From positions 310,001 to 374,000 of the forward strand of contig NZ_JALEBG010000002.1 in NCBI RefSeq assembly GCF_022758235.1: a DNA stretch of 64,000 nucleotides. The letters are read 5' to 3'. The notes under the pieces are model-generated. The model ran no database searches. It was not told the DNA's origin and saw only the letters and a program-made list of their open reading frames with translations. A program made the translations under genes and the position numbers. The stretch comes from Pontibacter liquoris (GTDB taxonomy: Bacteria > Bacteroidota > Bacteroidia > Cytophagales > Hymenobacteraceae). Shown piece by piece: positions 18,299 to 28,001 of the stretch. Within the stretch, counting starts at the first letter, position 1; the number at the start of each line of letters is the position of its first letter.

Positions 18299-19831
18299 TT
18301 AGAACTGCGGATAGCCCGGATTCTGCTTCAGTGCCCTGTTATCGGTCAGCGAGCCGCGGTCGATCGGCCAAAGCAGCTTGTATGCCTCGGACGCCTTCAG
18401 CGTGGTGTGCGCATACACATAGTTGTCGCCCATGCGGCGCAGGTCATACCAGCGTTTGCCCTCGAAGATAAACTCAAAGAAGCGCTCCTGCAAAATCGCC
18501 TCCTGTGGGTCGGTGTCTACCGCCTGGTTAGGGTAGCCATAAACGGCCTCACTGTAATTGGCACCATAGGCCCGCTGCCGCACAGCATTGATTTCGGTAG
18601 CCGGACTTTCGCCCAGCAGCTGCTTGGCCTCAGCCAGTAACAGGAGCAGGTCGGCGTAGCGGTAAATCGGGAAGTCGTTGGTAAAGACGCGGGCACCGGC
18701 GCTTTGCTCGCCCTGGTATTTCTTCACGAAGGCACCCGCTAGCTGATACGTGCCGCCAACTTTGGTGTAAGCTCCCTGAATAGTAGCCCATTTGCGGCTG
18801 TCCAGGTCATTATACTTGCGGTAGGTGGCAATGCGCGTGGGCGCACGCAGCAGGCCGCCCCAGTTGTCCTGTGCCACCGTGAATGGGCGGTTCTCCAGCG
18901 AATCCTGGAAGTTAGCAATAAGGCCTGTCTGCGGCACATAGGAGCTCACAAAGCCCATTGAAGCCTCATTAAGCAGGTAGCGGCTGGCAAAAATGATCTC
19001 GTTGTTGCCTTTGCTACCCGCTGCAAACACATCGGTAAATTTGGGCAGTAAGCGCAGGCCGGGTACGTTTGTCTGAATATCGGTCAGGGCGTTTTTGGCT
19101 GTGGCAGCATCTGTTGCGCCGCCGTCGCGGTGGGCCGTCCACAGGTATACTTCGGCTTTCAGCATCAGGGTAGCCGCTTTCGACCAGAACCCTTTGTTCA
19201 TTTTGAAAGAATAATTTGCCCCGAAGTTGGCAGCCGAGCTGTCAATATCCGCTTTAATGAGCTGCATCACCTCCTGCTGGCTGGAGGCGGGCTTGGCCAG
19301 ATTCGAAATGTCTATCGAGGTAACCGGTTCGGTCTGGATCACCACATCTCCCCAGGTACGCAGCAGCTGGAAATAGTAAAAGGCCCGCATACCATAGCCT
19401 ATGCCCAGGTAATAATCTTTTGTAGCAGCCGGAACCACGTTGGTGGTTTGCAGCTTGCTGATCAGCACATTCAGCTGGGCAATATTGCTGTAGAAGCCTC
19501 CGAAGCTGCTGACACCAGCGTTTTCAGGATCGATGGTCTGGAGCCACATCCGCTCCATTCCCTGCGGAGCCTCTCCGGTGAAGGAGGCACTGGCGCCGGG
19601 CTCGTTGCCAAACACATCGGCACGTAGCTCTCCCAGCACCTCAAAGGTGCCGTTATGGTTGCGGAAGCGGGAGTGAACGCCCGTTACAAAGGCATCAAAC
19701 TGGTCGGGTGTCTGCCAGAAATTGCCATCGCTGATGGAGCTGATCGGCGCGAGCTCCAGATCATCGGAGCAGGAACTGCCCAGCAGCGCTGCCCCGATAA
19801 AGGTAAACAAGTATAGAATATGCTTTTTCAT
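18299..19831 (-). CDS. SusD/RagB-like glycan-binding lipoprotein
   Basis: An outer-membrane surface lipoprotein that forms the lid of a SusC transporter. The lipobox GSSC places the lipidated Cys at residue 21. The TPR-rich SusD fold is supported by the early FWQTPDQFDAFVTGVHSRFR, by YLGIGYGMRAFYYFQLLRTWGDV, and by the C-terminal FEFIFEGKRWYDLRRMG, LLWPIDRGSL and NPGY signatures. The 510 residues are of typical length. It follows susC (133-base gap) and precedes nanA, so it is the counterpart of NanU, the sialic-acid-binding SusD of Tannerella and Bacteroides. Ligand specificity is inferred only from context. Confidence 0.94.
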   Translation of the reverse strand: MKKHILYLFTFIGAALLGSSCSDDLELAPISSISDGNFWQTPDQFDAFVTGVHSRFRNHNGTFEVLGELRADVFGNEPGASASFTGEAPQGMERMWLQTIDPENAGVSSFGGFYSNIAQLNVLISKLQTTNVVPAATKDYYLGIGYGMRAFYYFQLLRTWGDVVIQTEPVTSIDISNLAKPASSQQEVMQLIKADIDSSAANFGANYSFKMNKGFWSKAATLMLKAEVYLWTAHRDGGATDAATAKNALTDIQTNVPGLRLLPKFTDVFAAGSKGNNEIIFASRYLLNEASMGFVSSYVPQTGLIANFQDSLENRPFTVAQDNWGGLLRAPTRIATYRKYNDLDSRKWATIQGAYTKVGGTYQLAGAFVKKYQGEQSAGARVFTNDFPIYRYADLLLLLAEAKQLLGESPATEINAVRQRAYGANYSEAVYGYPNQAVDTDPQEAILQERFFEFIFEGKRWYDLRRMGDNYVYAHTTLKASEAYKLLWPIDRGSLTDNRALKQNPGYPQF

Positions 19832-19964
19832 ACAATGCGTTATGTTGTTAAGTATAAAGCGCCTCAGCCAGGAAGGGGCCGCAGTAGTAGCCGGGTAGCT
19901 ACCCCTGCGGCACTTACCTGAAAGCGGGTGAGCTTATGTCCTGTTTTTACTTTCTTCTTTCACC

Positions 19965-22900
19965 TTAAAAAGTAACCTGCAGTCCCAATACCACGGAGCG
20001 CGGCGTAGGATAGGTACCCACATACACACCTGAAATCGAGCTTCCGCTAAGCGGCGGCTCCGGGCTTGGGCCGCTAAATTCGGTCATGTAGAACAGGTTG
20101 CTGAAGGTGGTATATACCCTGGCCCGTGAGAGCAGCCGCATCTTGTCCAGCAGGTTCTGCCCGAAGTCATAGGACAGCGTGATCTCGCGGCAGGCCAGGT
20201 AGTCGCCTTTTTCGTAAAAGCGCGAATTGTTGCCATTCAGCGAAGAAGAAGCATTGTTGGCCCGGGTGTAGTTTTGCTTGGAGCCGGGCACCTGGTCGGC
20301 AAAGTATACTTTGGGAACATCGGTGTCAGTATTGGTCGGTGACCAGGCATCCTTAATTAGATCGATGTAGTTAAAGGTACCCTGATAATTGCCCAGGGTA
20401 CGCGCTACCAGGTCGTTATAGATCGTGTGGCCCACCGCGAACTCAAAGCGGCTGTACAACGAGAAGCCTTTGTAAGAAAGGTTGGCAGAGAAACCGCCTG
20501 TCCACTTAGGGTTGACGTTACCCAGGTATACCTGGTCGCGGGTGTCGATGGTATCGTTCTGGTCTACATCCAGCCAGTTCACATCGCCCGGTGTGATGCG
20601 GCCGTTGGCGCCTGCAGGCAACCCGGGACCTGTGATCTTAGCAATGGCGTCGTAGCGGCTACCTGCTACCCGCTCCACTTCCGCGTCATCCTTAAAGATA
20701 GAGACCTGCTTGTAACCATAGATATCACCGAGCGTGCCGCCTTCCTGGTAGCCGCCTACCCACACCACGCGCCCCTGCTTAGGGTCGTAGAGCTGGATGC
20801 CGCCCTGTCGGTTGTTCTCGTTGCCATTGTAGGGCAGCTTAAGTATTTTGTTTTTAACGAACGAGGTGTTGGCACCCAGCGTCAGGTTAAGCCCATTGGC
20901 CGATTTTAGCACATTGGCATTCACAGCCAGTTCATAGCCCTTGTTCTGGAGCGTGCCCAGGTTGGTCCGGAAGCTGCTGTAGCCCGTGTAGCTGGGCAGC
21001 GGCAACTGCGTGAGCAGGTCGCTGGTACGGCGGTCGTAGTAGTCGAACAGCACCGATACGTTATCGTTCAGGAAGCCCAGGTCCGCACCTGCATCCAGTG
21101 TTGCGCTACGCTCCCAGCGCAGGCCGGGGTTAGGAAACGAGCTGTTCAGGAATCCTGCGTTGCCGCCATAGTTGGTCTGCAACCCATACTCGCCCTGCAC
21201 CTCATAGCGGCCCACGCCCGCAATGTTGCCATTCACGCCGTAGCTGATGCGCGGCTTAAAGGTAGAAATATACTTGTCGAGCCCGGCATCCTTGAAAAAG
21301 GCCTCGCGGTGCAGGTTCCAACCAGCCGACATGCCCGGAAAGAAGCCAACACGGTTCTCCTCAGCCAGGCTGGAAACGGCATCCTGCCGGAATACCAGCG
21401 TCAGCAGATAGCGCTCGTCAAAGTTGTAGTTCAGGCGGCCGAAGGCAGAGATAATGCTATACGCCGACTTAGAGCTGGTATTACTGCCGGCATTGAAGGT
21501 AGTAGAGGCATTAGCCGTAGGAATGTCGTCGGTAGGGGCATTCTGGCCAAACACCTGCGTAAAGTAAGACTTTACACCGAAGAATTCCGCGCCCACCATT
21601 GCCTCCAGGTTGTGCTTATCGGCAAAGCTGGTGGTGTAATTCAGAATACCGTTATACTGCTGCTGAAAATCCCGGTCGAAGCTGTAGATGGAGTTCCGGC
21701 TGGTATTATAGGTGGGGTTAGCGGCGAAAATTTGCGCATAACTCTGGGTGGCTTTCTGAAACGACTGGTTCAGGTTCTCAAACAGGTAAGCGTTGGCCGT
21801 TCCTTTAAAGTATAAGCTAGGCAAAATGTCCCAGGTTACAGCGCCGATGGCTGTAATGCGGTTTACCTCGTTGTGGCGGTCGTTCTTCTGCAACCAGTAG
21901 AGCGGGTTACCATCAGAAGCGCTGTTGCCGGGGTTTGGCTTGGTCTGGGCCGAATCGAGCCAGGGATTGAAGGTAGGCCAGATAGCCAGGTTACGGTAGA
22001 GCGTGTTCACTTCGCCTCCAATGGTGCCGATCTGCGAAGAGGTGGAGAGCGTTACGCCCGTGCTCACCTCCACGTTCGGCTTCACACGGTAAGATCCATT
22101 GATGTCGCCGGCATACCGCTTGTAACCCGAGCCCACAATCACGCCGTCCTCATCGTAATAGTCGAAGCTGGCAAAGTAACGGCCTTTGTCGTTTCCGCCT
22201 GTTGCGTTAATATAATGCTCCTGCGAAAAGGTATTACGGAACACTAGGTCTTCGATCTCACCGCCGTGATCTTTGTATAGAATGGAGTCAGCAGGGTTAT
22301 AGGGGTCCGCCATTGCTTCCCAGCCTTTTGACAGCAGGTCGCGGTTACCGCTGAGCTGGCGTATGTCAAAGCTGGCCAGGTTGGCCGGGTCCGTCAGCAG
22401 ACCAAGGCCGCGCGAGGAATTTGCCTGCGCCAGCGTACGGCCCGCATTCAGGTAGCCCAAGCGGGTATAATAAATATAATCATGTGCTCCCAGGTAGTTA
22501 TAGCTCTGCCGGCGCTGGTTAAATCCACCCGTATACTTATAAGTCACCTCTGACTTGCCGGCCTTGCCTTGCTTGGTCGTAATCAAAATAACGCCATTGT
22601 TGGCCCTGGCTCCGTAAATGGCCGTGGAGGCAGCATCTTTCAACACCTGCATAGAAGCAATGTTCTCGGCAGGCACGTCGTTGAACGAACGCACCACACC
22701 GTCCACGATCACCAGCGGCGCACCGGGGTTGTTGATGGAAGCGCCACCACGCAGTTTGATCTGGGGTGCCGCACCGGGCTGTCCTGTGCCGGTGGTTACC
22801 TGCACGCCGGGTACGGTGCCCTGCAGGGCGCTACCCACGTTGGCACGCGGCACGCTGGCCAGCACTTCCTCGTCCACTTTGGCCACAGCGCTGGTCACGG

Positions 22901-23264
22901 TTTGGCGGCTCTGGCTGCCATAACCCACCACCACTACTTCGTTCAGTTTTTTAGAGGCCGGCTGCAGCGTTATGGTTAGCTCCTGCGCCCCGGACGGCAC
23001 CTTTACCTCCTGCGAAGTAAATCCAATATAGCTTACCAGCAGCACGCTGCCAGAAGAGGCTGTTAATCTGAAGCGGCCTTCCGCATCGGTGGCAGTTCCC
23101 TGCGCGGTACCTTTCAGGCCCACGCTTACGCCAACTAGGGGTTGGTTGTCGTCAGCCGAAACCACACGTCCGCTGACGGTGCCGGCTTGCCGGGCATAGA
23201 TTTCGTGGCCGGAGAGTAGCCCTAGCCACAGAAGCACAAATAGAAGTAGACGTATACGATTCAT
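19965..23264 (-). CDS. SusC/RagA-type TonB-dependent outer-membrane transporter
   Basis: Imports sialic acid or sialylated oligosaccharide across the outer membrane with TonB energy. A signal peptide (about 1-25) is followed by a carboxypeptidase-D-like regulatory domain (AGTVSGRVVSADDNQPLVGV..., about 28-105). The TonB plug follows, with SVPRANVGSALQGTVPGVQV and INNPGAPLVIVDGV. The remaining 850 residues form the barrel and end in the aromatic LQVTF typical of outer-membrane proteins. It opens the minus-strand susC-susD-nanA-fusion transcript and is divergent from the GntR regulator, with 153 bases between them. It would be the counterpart of NanO. No truncation or frameshift is seen. Confidence 0.95.
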   Translation of the reverse strand: MNRIRLLLFVLLWLGLLSGHEIYARQAGTVSGRVVSADDNQPLVGVSVGLKGTAQGTATDAEGRFRLTASSGSVLLVSYIGFTSQEVKVPSGAQELTITLQPASKKLNEVVVVGYGSQSRQTVTSAVAKVDEEVLASVPRANVGSALQGTVPGVQVTTGTGQPGAAPQIKLRGGASINNPGAPLVIVDGVVRSFNDVPAENIASMQVLKDAASTAIYGARANNGVILITTKQGKAGKSEVTYKYTGGFNQRRQSYNYLGAHDYIYYTRLGYLNAGRTLAQANSSRGLGLLTDPANLASFDIRQLSGNRDLLSKGWEAMADPYNPADSILYKDHGGEIEDLVFRNTFSQEHYINATGGNDKGRYFASFDYYDEDGVIVGSGYKRYAGDINGSYRVKPNVEVSTGVTLSTSSQIGTIGGEVNTLYRNLAIWPTFNPWLDSAQTKPNPGNSASDGNPLYWLQKNDRHNEVNRITAIGAVTWDILPSLYFKGTANAYLFENLNQSFQKATQSYAQIFAANPTYNTSRNSIYSFDRDFQQQYNGILNYTTSFADKHNLEAMVGAEFFGVKSYFTQVFGQNAPTDDIPTANASTTFNAGSNTSSKSAYSIISAFGRLNYNFDERYLLTLVFRQDAVSSLAEENRVGFFPGMSAGWNLHREAFFKDAGLDKYISTFKPRISYGVNGNIAGVGRYEVQGEYGLQTNYGGNAGFLNSSFPNPGLRWERSATLDAGADLGFLNDNVSVLFDYYDRRTSDLLTQLPLPSYTGYSSFRTNLGTLQNKGYELAVNANVLKSANGLNLTLGANTSFVKNKILKLPYNGNENNRQGGIQLYDPKQGRVVWVGGYQEGGTLGDIYGYKQVSIFKDDAEVERVAGSRYDAIAKITGPGLPAGANGRITPGDVNWLDVDQNDTIDTRDQVYLGNVNPKWTGGFSANLSYKGFSLYSRFEFAVGHTIYNDLVARTLGNYQGTFNYIDLIKDAWSPTNTDTDVPKVYFADQVPGSKQNYTRANNASSSLNGNNSRFYEKGDYLACREITLSYDFGQNLLDKMRLLSRARVYTTFSNLFYMTEFSGPSPEPPLSGSSISGVYVGTYPTPRSVVLGLQVTF

Positions 23265-23305
23265 AATAAATCTTTTTAGGTATTAAGTATGACATAATAA
23301 AAGTA

Positions 23306-23339
23306 TTGAAGAGAATTTGGAATTCCTAACCTATCTTTG
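23306..23339 (+). promoter_or_regulatory. Bacteroidota-type promoter for the GntR regulator
   Basis: A TTG (23306-23308) and a perfect -7 box TATCTTTG (23332-23339) are 23 bases apart. Transcription would start near 23346, giving a leader of about 70 bases to the ATG at 23418. The region also carries the minus-strand susC promoter, which was not recognised. A GGAATTCC palindrome (23319-23326) lies inside. Confidence 0.6.
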
Positions 23340-23417
23340 TATTTCTTATTTATCTTTCGTGAAAGCACTGCCGGGAATAGAATTGCCGTACGCGATCAGA
23401 CACGTATACCTTAAGAC

Positions 23418-24119
23418 ATGGACAACATTCTGGATAAATTGACAACCATTGACACCCGCTCGCTGGTGGACAAGGTGGAGATGAATTTGATTGAGCTGCT
23501 GATACAGCGGAATTTAAAGGTAGGAGACCCTATCCCGAAAGAGGTGGAGCTGGCCAGTGGCCTGGGCGTGAGCCGCACCGTTATTCGAGAGGCGCTGCTG
23601 CGCCTGCGCATGATCGGTTTGATCGAGTCCAAAAAACACAGGGGCGCCGTTATCACCAACCCCGACCTGCTTTCGCTGCTGGAAAAGCGCATGATTCCGC
23701 AGGTGCTCGACAATGCCACCTTGCGCGAAGTGTTTGAGCTGCGCCTGGTGTTGGAGGTTGGTATGGCCGACTTTATAATGGAGCGCGTGACAAAGGAAGA
23801 CATTGCGGAACTGAAGGAGATTGTGGCTAACGAGCCCGACTTATCGGACACGATGCAGTTCCAGATCCAGCACGAGATCAACTTCCATGGCAAACTCTAC
23901 GATATTTCGAAAAACGATACGCTCAGGAAGTTTCAGAAGATGCTGCTGCCAGTATTCGATTATGTGCACAGCAGCGGCCTGCTGAAAAAGGAAGCGGTGG
24001 TCAAACAGTTTGTATCGCACAAAGGCCTGGTGGATATTATTGAGCACGGCACCGCCGAGATGCTCCGCAACGGCATGCGCAACCACCTGGAAAATCACTT
24101 TGCCCGCATCTTCAGGTAA
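23418..24119 (+). CDS. GntR/FadR-family transcriptional regulator (NanR-like)
   Basis: A DNA-binding regulator likely controlling the sialic-acid genes. The N-terminal winged helix (about 15-80) contains IPKEVELASGLGVSRTVIRE and a wing ending KHRGAVIT. Residues about 97-220 form an alpha-helical FCD ligand domain with spaced metal-type residues: the histidines of QHEINFH, SHKGL and RNHLENH. E. coli NanR belongs to the same FadR-type subfamily, and this gene is divergent from susC at the head of the sialic-acid operon, so a NanR role is a sound inference. The effector (Neu5Ac, ManNAc or another) is not known. No SD-like site stands out before the ATG. Confidence 0.88.
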   Translation: MDNILDKLTTIDTRSLVDKVEMNLIELLIQRNLKVGDPIPKEVELASGLGVSRTVIREALLRLRMIGLIESKKHRGAVITNPDLLSLLEKRMIPQVLDNATLREVFELRLVLEVGMADFIMERVTKEDIAELKEIVANEPDLSDTMQFQIQHEINFHGKLYDISKNDTLRKFQKMLLPVFDYVHSSGLLKKEAVVKQFVSHKGLVDIIEHGTAEMLRNGMRNHLENHFARIFR

Positions 24120-24533
24120 TCTCCTCCCCTTTTACCCAACGCATTTGCCGGGTTCGCCTGCTACACATTGGCCTGAAACGAACCTGCCACATCTTCGGGT
24201 AAAAGCGGGATGCTTATACTTGCTGGCGCCGCCTCTTAGGCGGCCTGCAAGGCTTGCTCCTGCTATAGTATAAACCTGATCAGTCCATATTATTCAGTAT
24301 AAGGGACCGCCACCGCTTGCTGACACAAGCAAGGGTGTCCTTTTTGCCGGCAACGCGACACAAAGGCCGGCACCTTTCCAGCTATAACGTTGCCTTTTGC
24401 CCCGTAGCCTGGCCGCCTGCTCCTGTGGCAGGGCCCTAACACAAACGTTTGCGCGGAGGTTATACCAGCCGGAGCCGCCCAGACGCTCTAACTTGCCGCA
24501 CTACCCAGTATACACCTATCCTTATAAAATATT
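24120..24533. other. Gap between GntR gene and beta-galactosidase
   Basis: No gene is supported in this 414-base gap. It holds a small GC hairpin (GCCGCC/GGCGGC, 24228-24244), two AAGTATA-type motifs and one LacI-type palindrome (24442-24451, listed separately). The beta-galactosidase promoter must lie here, but no TAnnTTTG box was found. Confidence 0.6.
24442..24451. promoter_or_regulatory. LacI-type operator upstream of the beta-galactosidase gene
   Basis: CAAACGTTTG is a perfect palindrome with the central CG typical of LacI-family sites, 83 bases before the gene start. The same core occurs at 30402-30411 and 31565-31574, and with one change at 38200-38209. Confidence 0.7.
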
Positions 24534-27500
24534 ATGCAGCTTAAAAACACCCTTTTCCTTCTTGTAACTTTTCTTCTGGCTACCGCGGCGCGGGCGCAGC
24601 AACTCCCGACAGAAGTGCTGACGCCGGAGATCGTGGAGATCAACCGCCTGCCGATGCGGGCCTCGGCCTTTGCCTACGAAAACCGGAAGCTGGCCGAGCA
24701 GCGGCAGAAAGAGCAGTCCGACCGCTTTCTCTCCCTCAACGGCACCTGGAAGTTCAATTGGGTGCAGGACCCGACTAAGCGCCCCCAGGATTTCTACAAG
24801 CCGGGCTTTAACGACAGCAACTGGGATAACTTTAAGGTGCCGGCCAACTGGGAGCTAAACGGCTACGGACTGCCCATTTACGTGAACCATCCCTACGAAT
24901 TTGCGGGCCACGCCAAGAAAGGCGCCAAACTTAACCCGCCCTTCGATATTCCGGAGCACAACAACCCGGTCGGCTCTTACCGCAAAACATTCAGGCTGCC
25001 GCAAAACTGGGACGGCCAGCAGGTATTCATCCACCTGGGCGCCGTGAAATCGGCCTTCTTTATCTGGGTGAACGGGGAGAAAGTAGGCTACAGCGAAGAC
25101 AGCAAACTGGCTGCTGAGTTCGACATTACCCCCTACGTAAAACCGGGCGAGAACCTGGTTGCCCTGCAGGTATACCGCTGGAGCACCGGCAGCTACCTGG
25201 AAAGCCAGGACATGTGGCGCATCTCCGGCATCGAGCGCGATGTATACCTGTATGCCACCCCCAAACTCGACATCCGCGATTTTAAAGTTGCGGCCACCCT
25301 GGACCCGACATACACCAACGGCGTATTTAACTTAACTGCCGAGATCAACAACTATAAAATAGACCGCAAGACGCTGCACAGCCAGCCCGATACTTTTTCG
25401 GTGGAGCTCGAGCTGGTGGATGCTGCCGGCAAAACCGTTTTCACCGACCAAACCAAAGGCGTGCAACAGGTGCTGGGCAACTATAAAACGGCGGTAAGCT
25501 TTCAGAAAGAGCTTCCGAACGTGCACGTCTGGTCTGCCGAAACACCTTACCTCTATACCTTATACATCACCCTGAAAGACAAAGACGGCAAGGTGCTGGA
25601 GGTGGTGCCGCAACGCCTGGGCTTCCGCTCGGTGGCCCTTAAGAACGGAGACTTCCTGGTGAACGGCAAGCGCGTGTTCCTCAAAGGTGTGAACCGCCAC
25701 GAGCACAACCCTACCCAGGGCCATACTTTGAGCAAAGCCGATATGCGCAAAGACATGGAGATGATGAAAAAGCTCAACGTAAACGCGGTGCGCACCAGCC
25801 ACTATCCCCCTGACCCGTACTGGATGGAACTATGCGACGAGTATGGGTTATATGTGGTGGATGAGGCCAACATCGAGTCGCATGGCAGGGGCTACGACCT
25901 GGCCATCACCCTGGGCAATGATAAAAAGTGGCGCATGCCGCACCTGGCCCGCATTCGGCGGATGTATGAGCGCGACAAGAATCACACGTCCGTCATAACC
26001 TGGTCGCTGGGCAACGAGGCGGGCAACGGGGTGAACTTCTACGAAGGTTATGCGTGGCTGAAGGCGCACGATGATCGCCCCGTGCAGTATGAGCGCGCCG
26101 AAAACGACTTCAACACCGATATGATCGTGCCGCAGTACCCCAGCCCCAACTGGCTGAAGCGCTACGCCCAAACTACAAAGGAACAGCGGCCGCTCATCAT
26201 GAGCGAGTACGCCCACATCATGGGCAACAGCCTGGGCAACTTCCAGGATTACTGGGACGTGATCGAGACGGAGCCCCACCTGCAAGGCGGCTTTATCTGG
26301 GAATGGGTAGACCAGGCCATCGACACTGTGAAAAATGGCAAGCGCATCATGGCCTATGGCGGCGACTTCCCGCTCAGCGGCCCCGTGGACGAGAACATCA
26401 GCGACAACAACTTTATTGTGAAGGGCGTGGTAACCGCCTACCGCGAACTGACGCCCATGGCTGTAGAAGTGAAAAAAGTATACCAAAACATCAAAACAAT
26501 GTATACCGGTGCCCATACCCTTGAGGTGAAAAACGGCTACTTCTTTCGCGACCTGGCCAACTACCACCTGCACTGGGAGCTGCTGGAGAACGGCAAAAGG
26601 GTGGAAAAGGGAAGTATAAGCGACCTGGCGCTGCAGCCGCAGCAAAGCAAAACCTTTCAGGTGCCGCTTAAAAAGAAGCTAACGCCGGGCAGAGAGTACT
26701 TCCTAAACGTAGGCTATACGTTGAAAAACGCGGAGCCCTTCCTGGAGAAAGGCTACCAGATAGCCGCCGAGCAGTTTGCCCTCAGCCCCACCATGCAGAC
26801 AACCACCTCCCCAAGCGGCAAAGGCAGCCTGAAAGCAACTGAAACCAATGGGCAGGTGGTGATCGCGGGAAAGGATTTTAGTGTAAGCTTTGATCTAAAG
26901 AACGGCACAATGAGCGGCTATACCTTAAAAGGACAGCAGTTGATTGAGCAGGGACCGACACCTGCCTTCTGGCGCGCGCCTACCGACAATGACATTGGAG
27001 CAGGCTTTAACAAGTCGCTGCGCATGTGGCGCAATGCGTACGATGCCGGCACCCTTACCAATGCGAAGTATAGCAAAACGACCGATGGCTATGAAGTGGT
27101 GTTTGAGAAAGAGCTGGTGAACGGCGATGCAGCCACCAAGCAGCATTTTACCGTTTTCGGCGATGGCACCGTGAAAGTAGACACCCGCTTTAGCGCCCTG
27201 AAAGGCGATCACAAACTGCTGCTGCGCATGGGCACCAATCTGCAGGTGAGCAAAACACTGGACAACATCCGCTGGTACGGCCGCGGCCCCTGGGAGAATT
27301 ACTGGGACCGCAAAACGGCTTCGTTTGTAGGCTCCTACCACCAGAAACTTGATCAACAATACTTCCCCTACGCCCGCCCGCAGGAAAGCGGCAACAAGAC
27401 CGAGGTACGCTGGACCGCGCTCACTAACAAAAAAGGCCAAGGCCTGGAGTTCAGTTTCGCTGACAGCTTGCTGAGCTTCTCAGCCCTGCCTTACAGCCTG

Positions 27501-27698
27501 GATGACCTGGATCCGGAGGTGGACAAGAAACAGTACCACTCCGGCGAACTGGAAAAACGCGACCACATTTATATGCACGTTGACCTGCAGCAGACCGGCC
27601 TGCAGGGCATGGACAGCTGGGGCAGCTGGCCGCTTGAGCAGTACCGCATTCCGTTTAAGGACCAAACGTTCCGTTACTGGATCAGACCGCTGCGGTAA
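24534..27698 (+). CDS. Beta-galactosidase, GH2 (LacZ-like, exported)
   Basis: Removes terminal beta-galactose. A Sec signal peptide (1-21, ending ARA) makes it periplasmic. The five-domain LacZ layout is complete over 1054 residues. The sugar-binding jelly roll (about 65-240) carries VPANWELNGYG. Two immunoglobulin-like domains flank the TIM barrel (about 360-640), and a small beta-sandwich domain runs from about 780 to the end. The acid/base Glu495 is in SLGNEAGNG and the nucleophile Glu558 in IMSEYAHIMGNS, both matching E. coli Glu461 and Glu537. A LacI-type operator lies 83 bases upstream and a 23-bp terminator follows. Context suggests beta-Gal of N- or O-glycans rather than lactose. Confidence 0.95.
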   Translation: MQLKNTLFLLVTFLLATAARAQQLPTEVLTPEIVEINRLPMRASAFAYENRKLAEQRQKEQSDRFLSLNGTWKFNWVQDPTKRPQDFYKPGFNDSNWDNFKVPANWELNGYGLPIYVNHPYEFAGHAKKGAKLNPPFDIPEHNNPVGSYRKTFRLPQNWDGQQVFIHLGAVKSAFFIWVNGEKVGYSEDSKLAAEFDITPYVKPGENLVALQVYRWSTGSYLESQDMWRISGIERDVYLYATPKLDIRDFKVAATLDPTYTNGVFNLTAEINNYKIDRKTLHSQPDTFSVELELVDAAGKTVFTDQTKGVQQVLGNYKTAVSFQKELPNVHVWSAETPYLYTLYITLKDKDGKVLEVVPQRLGFRSVALKNGDFLVNGKRVFLKGVNRHEHNPTQGHTLSKADMRKDMEMMKKLNVNAVRTSHYPPDPYWMELCDEYGLYVVDEANIESHGRGYDLAITLGNDKKWRMPHLARIRRMYERDKNHTSVITWSLGNEAGNGVNFYEGYAWLKAHDDRPVQYERAENDFNTDMIVPQYPSPNWLKRYAQTTKEQRPLIMSEYAHIMGNSLGNFQDYWDVIETEPHLQGGFIWEWVDQAIDTVKNGKRIMAYGGDFPLSGPVDENISDNNFIVKGVVTAYRELTPMAVEVKKVYQNIKTMYTGAHTLEVKNGYFFRDLANYHLHWELLENGKRVEKGSISDLALQPQQSKTFQVPLKKKLTPGREYFLNVGYTLKNAEPFLEKGYQIAAEQFALSPTMQTTTSPSGKGSLKATETNGQVVIAGKDFSVSFDLKNGTMSGYTLKGQQLIEQGPTPAFWRAPTDNDIGAGFNKSLRMWRNAYDAGTLTNAKYSKTTDGYEVVFEKELVNGDAATKQHFTVFGDGTVKVDTRFSALKGDHKLLLRMGTNLQVSKTLDNIRWYGRGPWENYWDRKTASFVGSYHQKLDQQYFPYARPQESGNKTEVRWTALTNKKGQGLEFSFADSLLSFSALPYSLDDLDPEVDKKQYHSGELEKRDHIYMHVDLQQTGLQGMDSWGSWPLEQYRIPFKDQTFRYWIRPLR

Positions 27699-27716
27699 GT
27701 ATAACGCATCACCCCA

Positions 27717-27766
27717 TGAAAGAGCAAAGCCCAGGTATGATTACATACCTGGGCTTTGCTCTTTCA
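27717..27766 (+). terminator. Perfect 23-bp hairpin terminator after the beta-galactosidase gene
   Basis: The arms 27717-27739 and 27744-27766 are exact reverse complements around an ATTA loop, 18 bases past the stop. The stem begins TGAAAGAGCAAAGCCC. The long AAAG...CTTT stem can work in both directions between lacZ and the convergent sulfatase. Confidence 0.92.
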
Positions 27767-27832
27767 TACTTATTACAATGTGCCGCCAAGCCTTCTCCTT
27801 GGCTGCGCAACTTCATACTTCATTTGCTGGCG

Positions 27833-27883
27833 CGGGTTTGTAACCCGTGTCTTCCGTATCTTATCGGATTTGTAATCCGATAA
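27833..27883. repeat. Tandem hairpin pair with shared TTTGTAA core
   Basis: Two adjacent stem-loops: CGGGTT-tgt-AACCCG (27833-27847) and TTATCGGATT-tgt-AATCCGATAA (27861-27883, perfect 10-bp stem). Both have the same TGT loop closed by TT/AA but different stems, so they look like two versions of one element. It lies between convergent genes. Confidence 0.8.
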
Positions 27884-28001
27884 GGGGCAGCGGCCCAAAG
27901 TATAGCCGGGCACAAGTATGATCGCCCGCAAAACACGACCCTATTTATCAGCATGAAACAACCCTGAACAAGAGGGGACTAAGCACCGCACAAAGGGCCT
28001 A

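Noticed and set aside
23319..23326. GGAATTCC as the operator of the GntR regulator
   Set aside because: An 8-base palindrome within the promoter is suggestive, but no second copy was seen and it does not resemble known NanR or FadR sites.
24300..24420. A remnant gene or RNA between the GntR and lacZ genes
   Set aside because: No frame with coding character and no stable fold beyond a 6-bp GC hairpin could be seen.
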